Shown here in pieces: positions 18,438 to 26,857 of a stretch of 64,000 nucleotides of DNA. A program made the translations under genes and the position numbers. The notes under the pieces are model-generated. The model was given only the letters and a program-made list of their open reading frames with translations, was not told the DNA's origin and did not search any database. The stretch lies in the NCBI GenBank assembly GCA_017554615.1, contig JAFZHY010000012.1, positions 1 to 64,000 on the forward strand, read 5' to 3'. Each line of letters opens with the position of its first letter. The stretch's first letter is position 1. This DNA comes from Clostridia bacterium (GTDB lineage Bacteria; Bacillota; Clostridia; UMGS1840; HGM11507).

Positions 18438-19529
18438 ATGTATGATTTTATAGTTAAAACATATGATAAAAGAACATTATATTTCTTTTTACATAAAGGG
18501 CTATGTGTTAAGAATTTATTAAAATCTGATAATAAATATTCGGTTATATATGAAGATGCAGTAAAAGACTTTGCAGTAGAGGATATGGGCTTTGGCAAAG
18601 TTTCAATAGTATGCCAGAATAACGAGGGAAGTATAGTTTTTATAAGAGAAGAGGATAATGGATATACCAAAACCATTCTTTTAAAAAACAAGAGTAAAGT
18701 ATATTATGATAAATATTTCCACTTAAAACTTCAGGGGAACTGGTTAGGGTTAAGTTATATAATAGAATATAACGGTAAAAATATTCTTTCCTACCAGATA
18801 ATAGATAACGAAAACGAACCTCCTATGGCAGTAGACTATATATTGGGTAAGAAATATTTTTCTTTTGTAGATTCTGATTTTAACAGAGTGTTTTTTTATA
18901 ATAAAGATAACGAATTTGGTATTAAAATATTCAGATGGTCCAAGAAAAATTTTGATGGGTATAAAAAACTTGACGACGGAGAACTTTTAAGCGTTATAAA
19001 TGATTTTAATGACAATTATTATCTTGTATATATGAAAGAAAATAAATGTTATTTAAAAATTATAAAAGGGGAAAGCGAAGAAGGGGAAGAAAGTGATTAT
19101 CCTCTTGATTTTATAAACCTTTTTGACGAAGTCAATTTACTTATTGAGAATAATAATTTATGGATAACTGTTAAACGCTATAATTTTACATTCGGCAAAA
19201 AAATAAATAAAGAAGATGTTTCCTTTTCTCCATCATATAATTTCTTTTGCGATAAGGAAATAAAAAATATTTCTCTTGCAATTCACGATAAGGATATAAA
19301 ATGCGAAACCTGTTTTGGAAGTGTAGCCGATTTTAAGCCTGAACTGTTACTGTATAAAAATATATGCGATTTTAAAAACAGCCATATATTTTTAAATGAA
19401 ATATCCTCCGAAACACCACAAATCCCTAATCCTTTGAATATAGCAGTATCAAAACTTGAAATAAGGATAAAAGAACTTGAAAGTAAGATAAAAGAGTTAG
19501 AGGGGGAAGCCCAAAGAAAAGAAAATTAA
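18438..19529 (+). CDS. Conserved-looking protein of unknown function, C-terminal coiled coil
   Basis: Not recognised. The 363-residue protein has no signal peptide or membrane segment. It is rich in alternating hydrophobic, aromatic and charged residues, suggesting repeated beta strands (for example GKVSIVCQNNEGSIVFI and KYFSFVDSDFNRVFFY), so a beta-propeller or beta-sandwich is plausible. Residues near 335-363 form heptad-like KLEIRIKELESKIKELEG, a short coiled coil. An upstream in-frame ATG at 18387 lies inside the pflA terminator. I chose 18438, which has a GGTGAT site. Confidence 0.6.
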   Translation: MYDFIVKTYDKRTLYFFLHKGLCVKNLLKSDNKYSVIYEDAVKDFAVEDMGFGKVSIVCQNNEGSIVFIREEDNGYTKTILLKNKSKVYYDKYFHLKLQGNWLGLSYIIEYNGKNILSYQIIDNENEPPMAVDYILGKKYFSFVDSDFNRVFFYNKDNEFGIKIFRWSKKNFDGYKKLDDGELLSVINDFNDNYYLVYMKENKCYLKIIKGESEEGEESDYPLDFINLFDEVNLLIENNNLWITVKRYNFTFGKKINKEDVSFSPSYNFFCDKEIKNISLAIHDKDIKCETCFGSVADFKPELLLYKNICDFKNSHIFLNEISSETPQIPNPLNIAVSKLEIRIKELESKIKELEGEAQRKEN

Positions 19530-19537
19530 GTTTTTTA

Positions 19538-19566
19538 TTGAAATTTTGGTTTTTATATGATAAAAT
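19538..19566 (+). promoter_or_regulatory. Sigma-A promoter with extended -10
   Basis: TTGAAA (19538-19543), a 17-base spacer and TAAAAT (19561-19566), preceded by TGA, which makes an extended -10. It drives the lipoprotein gene at 19633. Confidence 0.6.
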
Positions 19567-19632
19567 GTAGAGGAAAGTTTAAATTATTACCAATGTAAAA
19601 AAGGAATTATCCAAGTATACGGAGGAATACAT

Positions 19633-20385
19633 ATGAAACCAAAAAAGGTAGTTCTCATCTTAGTTTTAACTTTAGTTATGTTAATGTTGTCAGGTTGTGT
19701 AAATGTTACCTGTAATATTAAATTTTTAGATAATGATAAGGCAGACATTAAGGCAAAAGTATTTTATACTGACAGTAACTTTAAGTATAATAATCAGTCT
19801 ATTGAAAATGTAAAGGATGAATTTACAAGCCTTGGTTATTTAGTTAAAGATATTGATGAAAATGGTATGCGTGGTTTTTCTTTAGAATTAAATGATGTTA
19901 ATTTAAAAGAAATATTAACATCTTATTATATAAAAGAGTACGGCATAAATATCAAACTTACAGAACTTGAAAATTATCAGTTTTCCAAAGGCTTTTTTGC
20001 CAATAAATATGTTTTAAACCCTAAAATAGATATTACAGATGTTTCCAAAATAAAATCTGTTACTGACGGGGAAGGAAAGGTTGTAGGCGGCGAAGAACTA
20101 AGTCAACTTATTAAAGATTCTCACTTAAGATTTTCTGTTACATCTAAAAACGGTTCTATTACCAAAACGGATGAAGCGGCAATTATTTCAAAAGATGATA
20201 AAATTGCAGAATGGGTGCTTCTTCCTGATAAAATAACCGATGTAAGTGTTGAACTTTTAACATCCAATGTTTTAAATATTATAGGCACAATAATTATTCT
20301 TTCGGTTATTTTAGTGTTTACCATAATTTTTATGACCATGCTTATAAAAATGTATATTAAAAGAAAAAAAGAATGCAGTGAGTAA
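19633..20385 (+). CDS. LppM-like lipoprotein with C-terminal membrane anchor
   Basis: A 250-residue exported protein. Residues 1-22 are a lipoprotein signal with lipobox LSGC (lipidated Cys near residue 22). The ectodomain is beta-rich, and a hydrophobic segment near 218-240 is followed by a basic tail (KMYIKRKKECSE). This layout resembles the LppM/DUF3153 family. The function in Firmicutes is not known. The gene has its own promoter and terminator and sits just upstream of a cell-surface acylation-type cluster. Confidence 0.65.
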   Translation: MKPKKVVLILVLTLVMLMLSGCVNVTCNIKFLDNDKADIKAKVFYTDSNFKYNNQSIENVKDEFTSLGYLVKDIDENGMRGFSLELNDVNLKEILTSYYIKEYGINIKLTELENYQFSKGFFANKYVLNPKIDITDVSKIKSVTDGEGKVVGGEELSQLIKDSHLRFSVTSKNGSITKTDEAAIISKDDKIAEWVLLPDKITDVSVELLTSNVLNIIGTIIILSVILVFTIIFMTMLIKMYIKRKKECSE

Positions 20386-20407
20386 TAATTGTTGTAAAAC
20401 TTAAAAT

Positions 20408-20445
20408 GAATAGATGCAGAATGCTTTTTTCTGCATCTATTTTTA
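20408..20445 (+). terminator. Terminator after the LppM-like gene
   Basis: AATAGATGCAGAA and TTCTGCATCTATT form a long stem around a short loop, followed by TTTTT. Confidence 0.8.
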
Positions 20446-20504
20446 AAATCAGGGAACTTTTTATATATTAAGGTGTCTAATAAATGAAAAGGAGTGGACA
20501 AACT

Positions 20505-21152
20505 ATGAAAAAATTTTTATCTTTAATAGTAGTTGGTATGTTGATTTTATCAGTTATGGCAGGATGTGCAACTGATAAAGTGAGTAACGAAGAAAATAAT
20601 GATGTGGTAGTTAATCAGTCTGATGAAAATCAGGTTGCTGATGAAAAGGTTGAAGAAAGCGAGAATAAAGATAACATAAGTAATAAAGAAGAAAGCGAAA
20701 GTAAACCTCAGGAGTCAGTAAAACCTGAAAATAATACTGATAAAAAGGAAGAAGAAAAAAATATTACTTTAAGCGAAGTTGTAAAAGAGATGATAAAGGT
20801 TATCCCAAAAGATGAGCATACATTAGAAGAGATTCCCGAAGAGTTATACAAAGATGTATACGGAGTAAACAGTGCTGATTTTAAAGACGTTAAAATCTAT
20901 GGCACAATGATAAGCGTAAAAGCAAACGAAATTATAGTTATAAAAGCCGAAAATTCAAAAGAATTAGATAAAGCAGTTTCGGTTTTAAATCAAAGAAAAG
21001 ATACTGTTTATAAAACATGGGAGCAGTATTTACCTGACCAGTTTGAAATGGTAAAAAAAGGCGTTATTAAAACTAACGGTAATTACGCAGCACTTATAAT
21101 TTCGCCTGAAGTTGATAATGTAGCAAACAAATTTATTGAACTTACCAAATAG
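20505..21152 (+). CDS. DUF4358-type lipoprotein
   Basis: With the start at 20505 the protein is 215 residues and begins MKKFLSLIVVGM with lipobox VMAGC. An acidic, low-complexity linker follows (many Glu, Lys, Asn and Ser). A C-terminal domain from about residue 90 (LSEVVKEMIKVIP) fits DUF4358. An ATG at 20484 would put extra residues before the signal peptide. Genes of this family often stand next to MBOAT and AlgJ-like genes, as here, suggesting a joint role in modifying cell-surface polymers. Confidence 0.7.
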   Translation: MKKFLSLIVVGMLILSVMAGCATDKVSNEENNDVVVNQSDENQVADEKVEESENKDNISNKEESESKPQESVKPENNTDKKEEEKNITLSEVVKEMIKVIPKDEHTLEEIPEELYKDVYGVNSADFKDVKIYGTMISVKANEIIVIKAENSKELDKAVSVLNQRKDTVYKTWEQYLPDQFEMVKKGVIKTNGNYAALIISPEVDNVANKFIELTK

Positions 21153-21160
21153 GAGATATT

Positions 21161-22537
21161 ATGGTTTTCTCAAGTGTATTATTTTTATTTTACTTTTTAC
21201 CCTTAACACTTATTCTATATTTTATTTTGCCAAAAAGAGCGAGAAATCTTGCTCTTTTTGTTGTAAGTCTTTTGTTTTATGCATGGGGTGAGCCGATATA
21301 TATTCTTATAATGTTGTTTTCAACATTTTTTGATTATTTCAATGGTCTTATGATTGAAAAAAATGAGGGTGATAAAGGAAAACAAAAGTTTTATCTAATA
21401 CTTTCTGTTGTTGTTAACCTTTTAATTTTAGGGTTCTTTAAATATTCCGATTTATTTATTATGTCGGTTAATTCGCTTTTTAATCTTGATATAAAACTAC
21501 TTAATTTAGCATTGCCGATAGGAATTTCATTTTATACTTTCCAGACTATGTCATACTCTATTGATGTTTACTTTAAAAAGGCAAAAGCACAAAAAAGTAT
21601 AATAGATTTCGGGTGCTATGTTGCTATGTTTCCGCAACTTATTGCAGGGCCTATTGTAAGGTATCACACAATAAGCAAAGAACTTAATAAAAGGGAAGAA
21701 ACATTTGATAAAACATACGACGGTATAAGTCTTTTTATCTGCGGACTTTCCAAGAAAGTTTTACTTGCAAATAATATCGGTATTTTATGGGATACTATAA
21801 AAGTTCTTCCTGAGAGTGAAATGTCAGTTTTACTTTACTGGCTTGGTATAATTGCCTATGCATTCCAGATTTATTTTGACTTTTCAGGCTATTCTGATAT
21901 GGCAATAGGTCTTGGAAAAATTTTCGGGTTTACTTTTCCAAAAAACTTTAACTATCCTTATATAAGTAAATCAATAACTGAGTTCTGGCAAAGATGGCAT
22001 ATTTCCCTTGGCACATGGTTTAAAGAATATCTTTATATTCCACTTGGCGGTAACAGGGTTAAAATATCTAAAAATATATTAAACCTTCTTATTGTATGGG
22101 GCGCAACAGGCCTATGGCACGGAGCAAGTTATAATTTTATAGCATGGGGACTTTATTACGGACTTTTACTCGTTATAGAAAAATTTGTATTAAAGAAATA
22201 CCTTGAAAAACTACCTTCGGTATTTTCCCATTTTTACACATTGTTTTTTGTAATTATAGGCTGGGTGTTATTTGCTTTTGAATCTTTAAAAGACGGAATA
22301 TTATATTTATCAGGTATGTTTGGAAGAGGAGTGCCTTTTATAAATTCCTTAGGGTTATATCAACTTATGTCTTATATTCCATTATTGATTATACTTGTTA
22401 TTTCATCAACACCGGCAATGAAAAAAATAAGATTTAATAAATATGTTCTTGCAGTTTTATGTATATTAGGTTTTATACTTTCAACTGCATATATAGTAGA
22501 TTCAACATATAATCCGTTTTTATATTTCAGATTTTAG
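21161..22537 (+). CDS. MBOAT-family O-acyltransferase (AlgI/DltB-like)
   Basis: A polytopic membrane enzyme of 458 residues that moves acyl groups, usually acetyl, across the membrane for transfer to an extracellular polysaccharide. About ten hydrophobic segments are visible. Family marks are YAFQIYFDFSGYSDMAIG, FWQRWHISLGTWFKEYLYIPLGG and the conserved histidine in GLWHGASYNF near residue 319. It stands between a DUF4358 lipoprotein and a DHHW/AlgJ-like gene, eight to nine bases from each, forming an operon. The polymer modified cannot be read from the sequence. Confidence 0.92.
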   Translation: MVFSSVLFLFYFLPLTLILYFILPKRARNLALFVVSLLFYAWGEPIYILIMLFSTFFDYFNGLMIEKNEGDKGKQKFYLILSVVVNLLILGFFKYSDLFIMSVNSLFNLDIKLLNLALPIGISFYTFQTMSYSIDVYFKKAKAQKSIIDFGCYVAMFPQLIAGPIVRYHTISKELNKREETFDKTYDGISLFICGLSKKVLLANNIGILWDTIKVLPESEMSVLLYWLGIIAYAFQIYFDFSGYSDMAIGLGKIFGFTFPKNFNYPYISKSITEFWQRWHISLGTWFKEYLYIPLGGNRVKISKNILNLLIVWGATGLWHGASYNFIAWGLYYGLLLVIEKFVLKKYLEKLPSVFSHFYTLFFVIIGWVLFAFESLKDGILYLSGMFGRGVPFINSLGLYQLMSYIPLLIILVISSTPAMKKIRFNKYVLAVLCILGFILSTAYIVDSTYNPFLYFRF

Positions 22538-22545
22538 GAGATAGT

Positions 22546-23694
22546 ATGAAAAAAATATTTGTAATTATATTTGCCTGTTTTTACTTGTCTTTTAGTATTT
22601 ACAACTTTTTAGTTCCTGCAAAAGAATTTTTGGAAAATGAAAACAGGTACGCAAAAAAAAGCCCTGAGTTTTCCTTTGAAAACCTTTTTAAAGGAACATA
22701 TACATCAGATTATGAGGGGTATATAACAGATAAAACAGCATTCAGAGATAAGTTTGTATCTCTAAAGAGTAACAGTGAAAAACTTATAGGAAAAAAAGAT
22801 AATAACGGTGTATATTTTTGTGATGACGGTTATCTTATAAAAACTTATGATAATAAAGACTACTCACAGATTTTATTAGGTAATATAGATGCTATAAACC
22901 AACTTGCAAAAGATAAAAATTTTAATGTAAGTTTTTCTCTTATTCCAACTGCATATGAAATTTTAAAGGATAAACTTCCAAAATATGCCTATAATGACTA
23001 TCAGATAGATGTAATGGATGAGGTTTTATTAAACCTTGAAAATGTTAATTTTATAAATCATCTAAATACTCTTAATGAAAATAAAGATGACTATCTTTAC
23101 TTTAGAACTGACCATCATCAGACTGCACATGGGAGTTATTTAGTGTACTCGGATATTATTAAATCTCTTGGAAAAGAGCCTGTTGGTAAAGATAATTTTG
23201 ATATAAAAGTAATGTCTTCTTCGTTTTTTGGAACAACATGGTCTAAAGCAACCGTTAATGTAAAAGGAGACGAAATTATTAAATACGAACCAAAATTTGA
23301 TATAAGCTATAAAGTGAATTATGATATGACTAATGAGTCAGACTCATTATATTCAGAAAAAAATATTGCCATCAAAGATAAATATACCTATTATCTTGAT
23401 GGCAACCACGGTATTACAACTATAAGAACAAATTATAGGGGTGGAGAAAAACTTAGTAAAGAAAACGGTGAAAAAATAGCAATAATTAAAGATTCGTATT
23501 CCCACAGTATAATACCGTTTTTAGCAAATCATTATAGCGAAATCGTTGTATTCGATTTAAGATATTATAATCTTAATATTCCTTCATATCTTCGTGAAAA
23601 TAATATAAAAGACGTTCTTTTTATATACAATGTCGATAATTTTATAGAAGATAATAACCTTAGGAAAATAAGTGCATACCTACAAAGCAAGTAA
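22546..23694 (+). CDS. DHHW/AlgJ-like surface polysaccharide O-acetylation protein
   Basis: A 382-residue protein with one N-terminal membrane anchor (residues 4-22) and an extracytoplasmic domain. The FRTDHHQTAHGSY segment near residue 189 is the DHH motif of DHHW proteins and matches the Asp-His catalytic region of AlgJ/AlgX-type SGNH-like acetyltransferases. KDSYSHSIIPFLANHY near 315 is the serine-containing motif. It probably takes acyl groups delivered by the adjacent MBOAT protein. Its end overlaps the convergent small gene by 35 bases. Confidence 0.82.
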   Translation: MKKIFVIIFACFYLSFSIYNFLVPAKEFLENENRYAKKSPEFSFENLFKGTYTSDYEGYITDKTAFRDKFVSLKSNSEKLIGKKDNNGVYFCDDGYLIKTYDNKDYSQILLGNIDAINQLAKDKNFNVSFSLIPTAYEILKDKLPKYAYNDYQIDVMDEVLLNLENVNFINHLNTLNENKDDYLYFRTDHHQTAHGSYLVYSDIIKSLGKEPVGKDNFDIKVMSSSFFGTTWSKATVNVKGDEIIKYEPKFDISYKVNYDMTNESDSLYSEKNIAIKDKYTYYLDGNHGITTIRTNYRGGEKLSKENGEKIAIIKDSYSHSIIPFLANHYSEIVVFDLRYYNLNIPSYLRENNIKDVLFIYNVDNFIEDNNLRKISAYLQSK

Positions 23695-23923
23695 TAATGG
23701 ATATGGCTATGCATCCTAATATAAAACCTGAAATTTTAAGCAGTGAATAAGAGCGTTTTTTAACATTTTTATTTTCATATTCGTATATAATTTTTTCTGC
23801 TTGTTTTAAGAGTAGTTCCTCTGGAACTATTCTTTTTTTATTACCGTTTAAAATGAGAATAACCTTATCTATATATTCAGAATCGGTATTATTTATCATA
23901 ATAATATCGTTGTTAGTATTCAT
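23660..23923 (-). CDS. Small single-pass membrane protein of unknown function
   Basis: 87 residues: a soluble N-terminal part with charged helices (QAEKIIYEYENKN) and one hydrophobic helix at about residues 63-85 at the C-terminus. A good ribosome site (AAAGGAT) lies before the ATG. It reads in the same direction as spoIIE and lies downstream of it, so it may share its transcript. The last 35 bases overlap the end of the DHHW gene on the other strand. Family not recognised. Confidence 0.6.
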   Translation of the reverse strand: MNTNNDIIMINNTDSEYIDKVILILNGNKKRIVPEELLLKQAEKIIYEYENKNVKKRSYSLLKISGFILGCIAISIITCFVGMHLFS

Positions 23924-23992
23924 TTAAACATCCTTTCTAAAAAATATCTTCTAATAAATTAATTCCCATAAAAAAAGAAAATATACATAAAT

Positions 23993-26326
23993 TTACAAAT
24001 TTGACACTTTGCTTACTATAACTGTCATATCATCTTTGTCTTTGTTTTTTGTTGTTCTTGCAATTTTTAATAAAGTATCCGAGATAATATCAGGGTCGTC
24101 TGATTTAATAGCCTTTAAGGCATCTACTATCCAGTCTTCCTTATCTATTGAATCGTAAATTCCGTCGCTTAGCATAATTATCATATCATCTTTAGAAAGT
24201 TTTATTTTATTTATTATATCATCTTTGTTTTCAACAATTCCGGCAGGGAATGAGTTGTTTTTAATAACTATAAATTCTCCGTCAGCCTTCTTTATATATG
24301 TAGGACAAGCGCCTCTTTTTAATATTTCAAGTTCTCCGTTCTTTAAATCGAGTATGCTTAAATCAATAGTAGAAAAATAATCACTTTCTCCGCTGCACAT
24401 AAGGGAAGAATTTATAAGTTTAACAGAGGTTGTTTTGGAAAAGCCTGTCTTTAAAAATTCCTCCATAAGTTTAATGGTATTTTTTGAATAAAAAGATGCA
24501 ACCTTCCCGCTTCCGCTTCCATCGCATAAGATAATATATCTTGTGGAATTATCAAGAGTTTTTATAGAGTAATTATCTCCGTTTTTTTCAGAACTTGTTT
24601 TGGTGTTCTGCTTAACACTTGAATTTAAAAAGAAATTTTCCCCCTCTTTAAAGCGTAGTATACATTCTTTAAAAGAGCATTTTCCCGATACTTTAATAAA
24701 TGGAATTTCAAGTATTTCAGTAAGCCTTTTTTCTATAAATTTATAGCACTTGTCTTTTTTCTGGCAGGGAAAGAGAGTAAGTTCAATCTGGGTGTTTTCA
24801 TTTGAGTCTTTTAATACATTTATGCTCTTTATATTAATTCCGTCATTTTCAAGTGCCGATGATATATCAAGGGATAGTTTTTTATCAAAATATGGGTTTT
24901 TTTCTATCTCTTTTTTTAAGTTAGAAACAATATCTGAAAGTTCTGTAAACTGTTCTTTGTAAATTCTGGTGTTTTCGTTCATTTTATTTTGCCATACCGA
25001 ATTTAATCTGTAAATTTCGTAAAGAGAAGTTATGTGAAGTAATATATCATTTAATTTAACGCACTTGTTTTTAAACGCTTCAGGTAAATCTTCTTTTTTT
25101 ATTTTACCTTTTGTATTTATTTTTTTAATGGCAACAAATAATGAGTCAATAGTTTTATTGTAATCTTTCTGCCAGCAGTAAAATCTTAAAGCACAGTTTT
25201 TACATACTCTTTCTGCTAATTCTTCGCATATTTCGTTTCTGTAATCAACTGTTACTTTTTCCTTTTTGGAAAGGGTTTCGGTTATGGTGTCTGCAAGTTT
25301 TTTAAATGCAATGCTGAGCCTGTCCAGTTTAACCGTTGCAACATTTTTTATAGTCATTGCCGAACTGTTCTCAAATGTGTTTTTTTCATCTGTCATAAAC
25401 AGTTTTTTAAATAAAATGTCAGGAAAAATTATGTAAATAAGTGCTGCTATTGCAATTTCAAGATAGGAAATTACCATATAATTTTCAGTAACAGTTATTA
25501 AATTCAAAATAACATTTCCTAAGGTAAATCCCATAACGGTAATAATTTTTCCATACTTGTAAAACACAGAAGATAAAAGACCGTTAATTGAGTAAGATGC
25601 TATGTAAATTCCTGCCATATCGCTTCCGCATCCTGCACCTATTCCTGCAAATGTGCTTATCTGTGCGCCAAGCCCTAAATTCCCTGATGCAGCGCCGAGA
25701 AATACGATATATGTTGCAGCAATGTTTTTTAACTTTATATGTTCTGAAAGTGTAATTTCGTCCATTCCTGCAATAAATAATGCAATAACAAAAAGAAAGG
25801 TTATTATTTCATCTAATGTAAAATATTTTTTGTCAAAAATCTTAATAATTGAGTCAGTGCCTTTTTTAAAGACATAGTATAGTGCAAAGGATGATACTGC
25901 CTCAAATATAACAACTAAAATATCATATATAAAATAATCTTTAAAAAGGGTAAAGCATAAGCCGAAGATAAAGTATGAAATAAGGCAAATGCTGGGGTTT
26001 ACCTTATTTTCATCAATCTTTGGAAAAATCCATTTAATAAGAGTTGATAGGGTAAGGCCGAATAAAACAGCAAGAAGATATCTTGTAAAATTACTGCTTC
26101 CCATACTCCATAAGCCCAACAGAGCAGATAAACTTACCACAGGATTTTTACCTGATGCAAGTAAAAAGGGAAGTGCAAAAGGGGATATGCCTGGTGTTAA
26201 ATTTATTCTTCCAATAAAAAAAGATATCAGACAAATCAATGCTGTTTCCTTATATTTTGATATTATAAAAGAGAAACTGAATTTAGTTTTTTTAATCACG
26301 GTTGAGTTTTTCTTAAGTAATTCCAT
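23993..26326 (-). CDS. spoIIE: Stage II sporulation protein E (PP2C phosphatase)
   Basis: Membrane serine phosphatase that dephosphorylates SpoIIAA to activate sigma-F in the forespore and binds FtsZ at the polar septum. The 777 residues comprise about ten membrane helices (residues 15-310), a middle domain with Cys-containing segment CEELAERVCKNCALRFYCW, and a PP2C domain from about residue 590. Phosphatase marks are CDGSGSGKVASF, GACPTYIKK and MLSDGIYD. The first motif reads DGSGSG where DGMGSG is usual, but the metal-binding Asp is kept. The start has a GAGGAG site. A Spo0A-type promoter lies upstream. Confidence 0.95.
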   Translation of the reverse strand: MELLKKNSTVIKKTKFSFSFIISKYKETALICLISFFIGRINLTPGISPFALPFLLASGKNPVVSLSALLGLWSMGSSNFTRYLLAVLFGLTLSTLIKWIFPKIDENKVNPSICLISYFIFGLCFTLFKDYFIYDILVVIFEAVSSFALYYVFKKGTDSIIKIFDKKYFTLDEIITFLFVIALFIAGMDEITLSEHIKLKNIAATYIVFLGAASGNLGLGAQISTFAGIGAGCGSDMAGIYIASYSINGLLSSVFYKYGKIITVMGFTLGNVILNLITVTENYMVISYLEIAIAALIYIIFPDILFKKLFMTDEKNTFENSSAMTIKNVATVKLDRLSIAFKKLADTITETLSKKEKVTVDYRNEICEELAERVCKNCALRFYCWQKDYNKTIDSLFVAIKKINTKGKIKKEDLPEAFKNKCVKLNDILLHITSLYEIYRLNSVWQNKMNENTRIYKEQFTELSDIVSNLKKEIEKNPYFDKKLSLDISSALENDGINIKSINVLKDSNENTQIELTLFPCQKKDKCYKFIEKRLTEILEIPFIKVSGKCSFKECILRFKEGENFFLNSSVKQNTKTSSEKNGDNYSIKTLDNSTRYIILCDGSGSGKVASFYSKNTIKLMEEFLKTGFSKTTSVKLINSSLMCSGESDYFSTIDLSILDLKNGELEILKRGACPTYIKKADGEFIVIKNNSFPAGIVENKDDIINKIKLSKDDMIIMLSDGIYDSIDKEDWIVDALKAIKSDDPDIISDTLLKIARTTKNKDKDDMTVIVSKVSNL

Positions 26327-26372
26327 TTTAAATCTCCTCTTTAATACTTTGTAGTTTATGTAAGTAAAATAT

Positions 26373-26405
26373 ATTATACAACTTACATATGGAAAAAAAT
26401 GTCAA
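26373..26405 (-). promoter_or_regulatory. Spo0A-dependent sigma-A promoter of spoIIE
   Basis: On the minus strand, a perfect TTGACA (26400-26405) and a perfect TATAAT (26373-26378) are separated by 21 bases instead of 17. Over-long spacers are the mark of Spo0A-activated sigma-A promoters such as those of spoIIG and spoIIE in Bacillus subtilis. A near-match to the Spo0A box (TGTCAAA on the plus strand) overlaps the -35. Confidence 0.7.
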
Positions 26406-26431
26406 AACTAAAGAGGGGAATACAAAAATGT

Positions 26432-26438
26432 TTCGACA
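26432..26438 (-). promoter_or_regulatory. Spo0A box upstream of spoIIE
   Basis: The minus strand reads TGTCGAA, a seven-out-of-seven match to the Spo0A box, 26 bases upstream of the spoIIE -35 and in the same orientation. It fits activation by phosphorylated Spo0A. Confidence 0.7.
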
Positions 26439-26492
26439 TTGTTAAAATAATGTGGAAGATGCATATAAAAATAATATTTTTTACAAAATTTG

Positions 26493-26521
26493 TTGACAAA
26501 ATACCAAAAACTATGTATAAT
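26493..26521 (+). promoter_or_regulatory. Sigma-A promoter for rpsU
   Basis: Perfect TTGACA (26493-26498) and TATAAT (26516-26521) with a 17-base spacer. This is among the strongest promoters in the window, as expected for a ribosomal protein gene. Confidence 0.75.
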
Positions 26522-26527
26522 GTAATA

Positions 26528-26611
26528 GCATATTATGTTCGGAAGAAGTATTATGTATCGCTTAAATAATTTTTAAGCACCCAAAGCATTTGCTTTAGCG
26601 GAGGGAGGGAA
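26528..26611 (+). promoter_or_regulatory. rpsU leader with two hairpins
   Basis: The 5' leader has two stems: GCTTAAA/TTTAAGC (26560-26578, loop TAATT) and AAAGCA/TGCTTT (26583-26596, loop TT). The second ends just before the GAGGGAGGG ribosome site. It matches no riboswitch that I know. It may act in translational control or mRNA stability. Confidence 0.4.
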
Positions 26612-26615
26612 ACAA

Positions 26616-26792
26616 ATGTCAGAAATCAGAATTAAAGAAAACGAATCTTTAGATAACGCTCTTCGTAGATTTAAAAGACAGTGTGCGAGAGCAGGAGTGT
26701 TAACTGAAATCAAAAAAAGAGAACACTACGTTAAACCAAGTGTAAAAAGAAAGAAAAAATCCGAAGCTGCAAGAAAAAGAAAGTTTAAATAA
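26616..26792 (+). CDS. rpsU: 30S ribosomal protein S21
   Basis: A 58-residue basic protein of the small ribosomal subunit. It begins [19 protein letters not shown], followed by [20 protein letters not shown] and a very basic tail, matching S21 in length and sequence. It starts six bases after the strong GAGGGAGGG site and ends before a strong terminator, so it is transcribed alone. Confidence 0.96.
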   Translation: MSEIRIKENESLDNALRRFKRQCARAGVLTEIKKREHYVKPSVKRKKKSEAARKRKFK

Positions 26793-26821
26793 TTGCAGTA
26801 TATTTTGTTATATGATTTTTG

Positions 26822-26857
26822 ATAGTTTGGAAAACATTTTCCAAACTATTTTTTTTA
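26822..26857 (+). terminator. Terminator of rpsU
   Basis: ATAGTTTGGAAAA and TTTTCCAAACTAT form a perfect 13-base-pair stem with a two-base loop, followed by T8. Confidence 0.88.
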
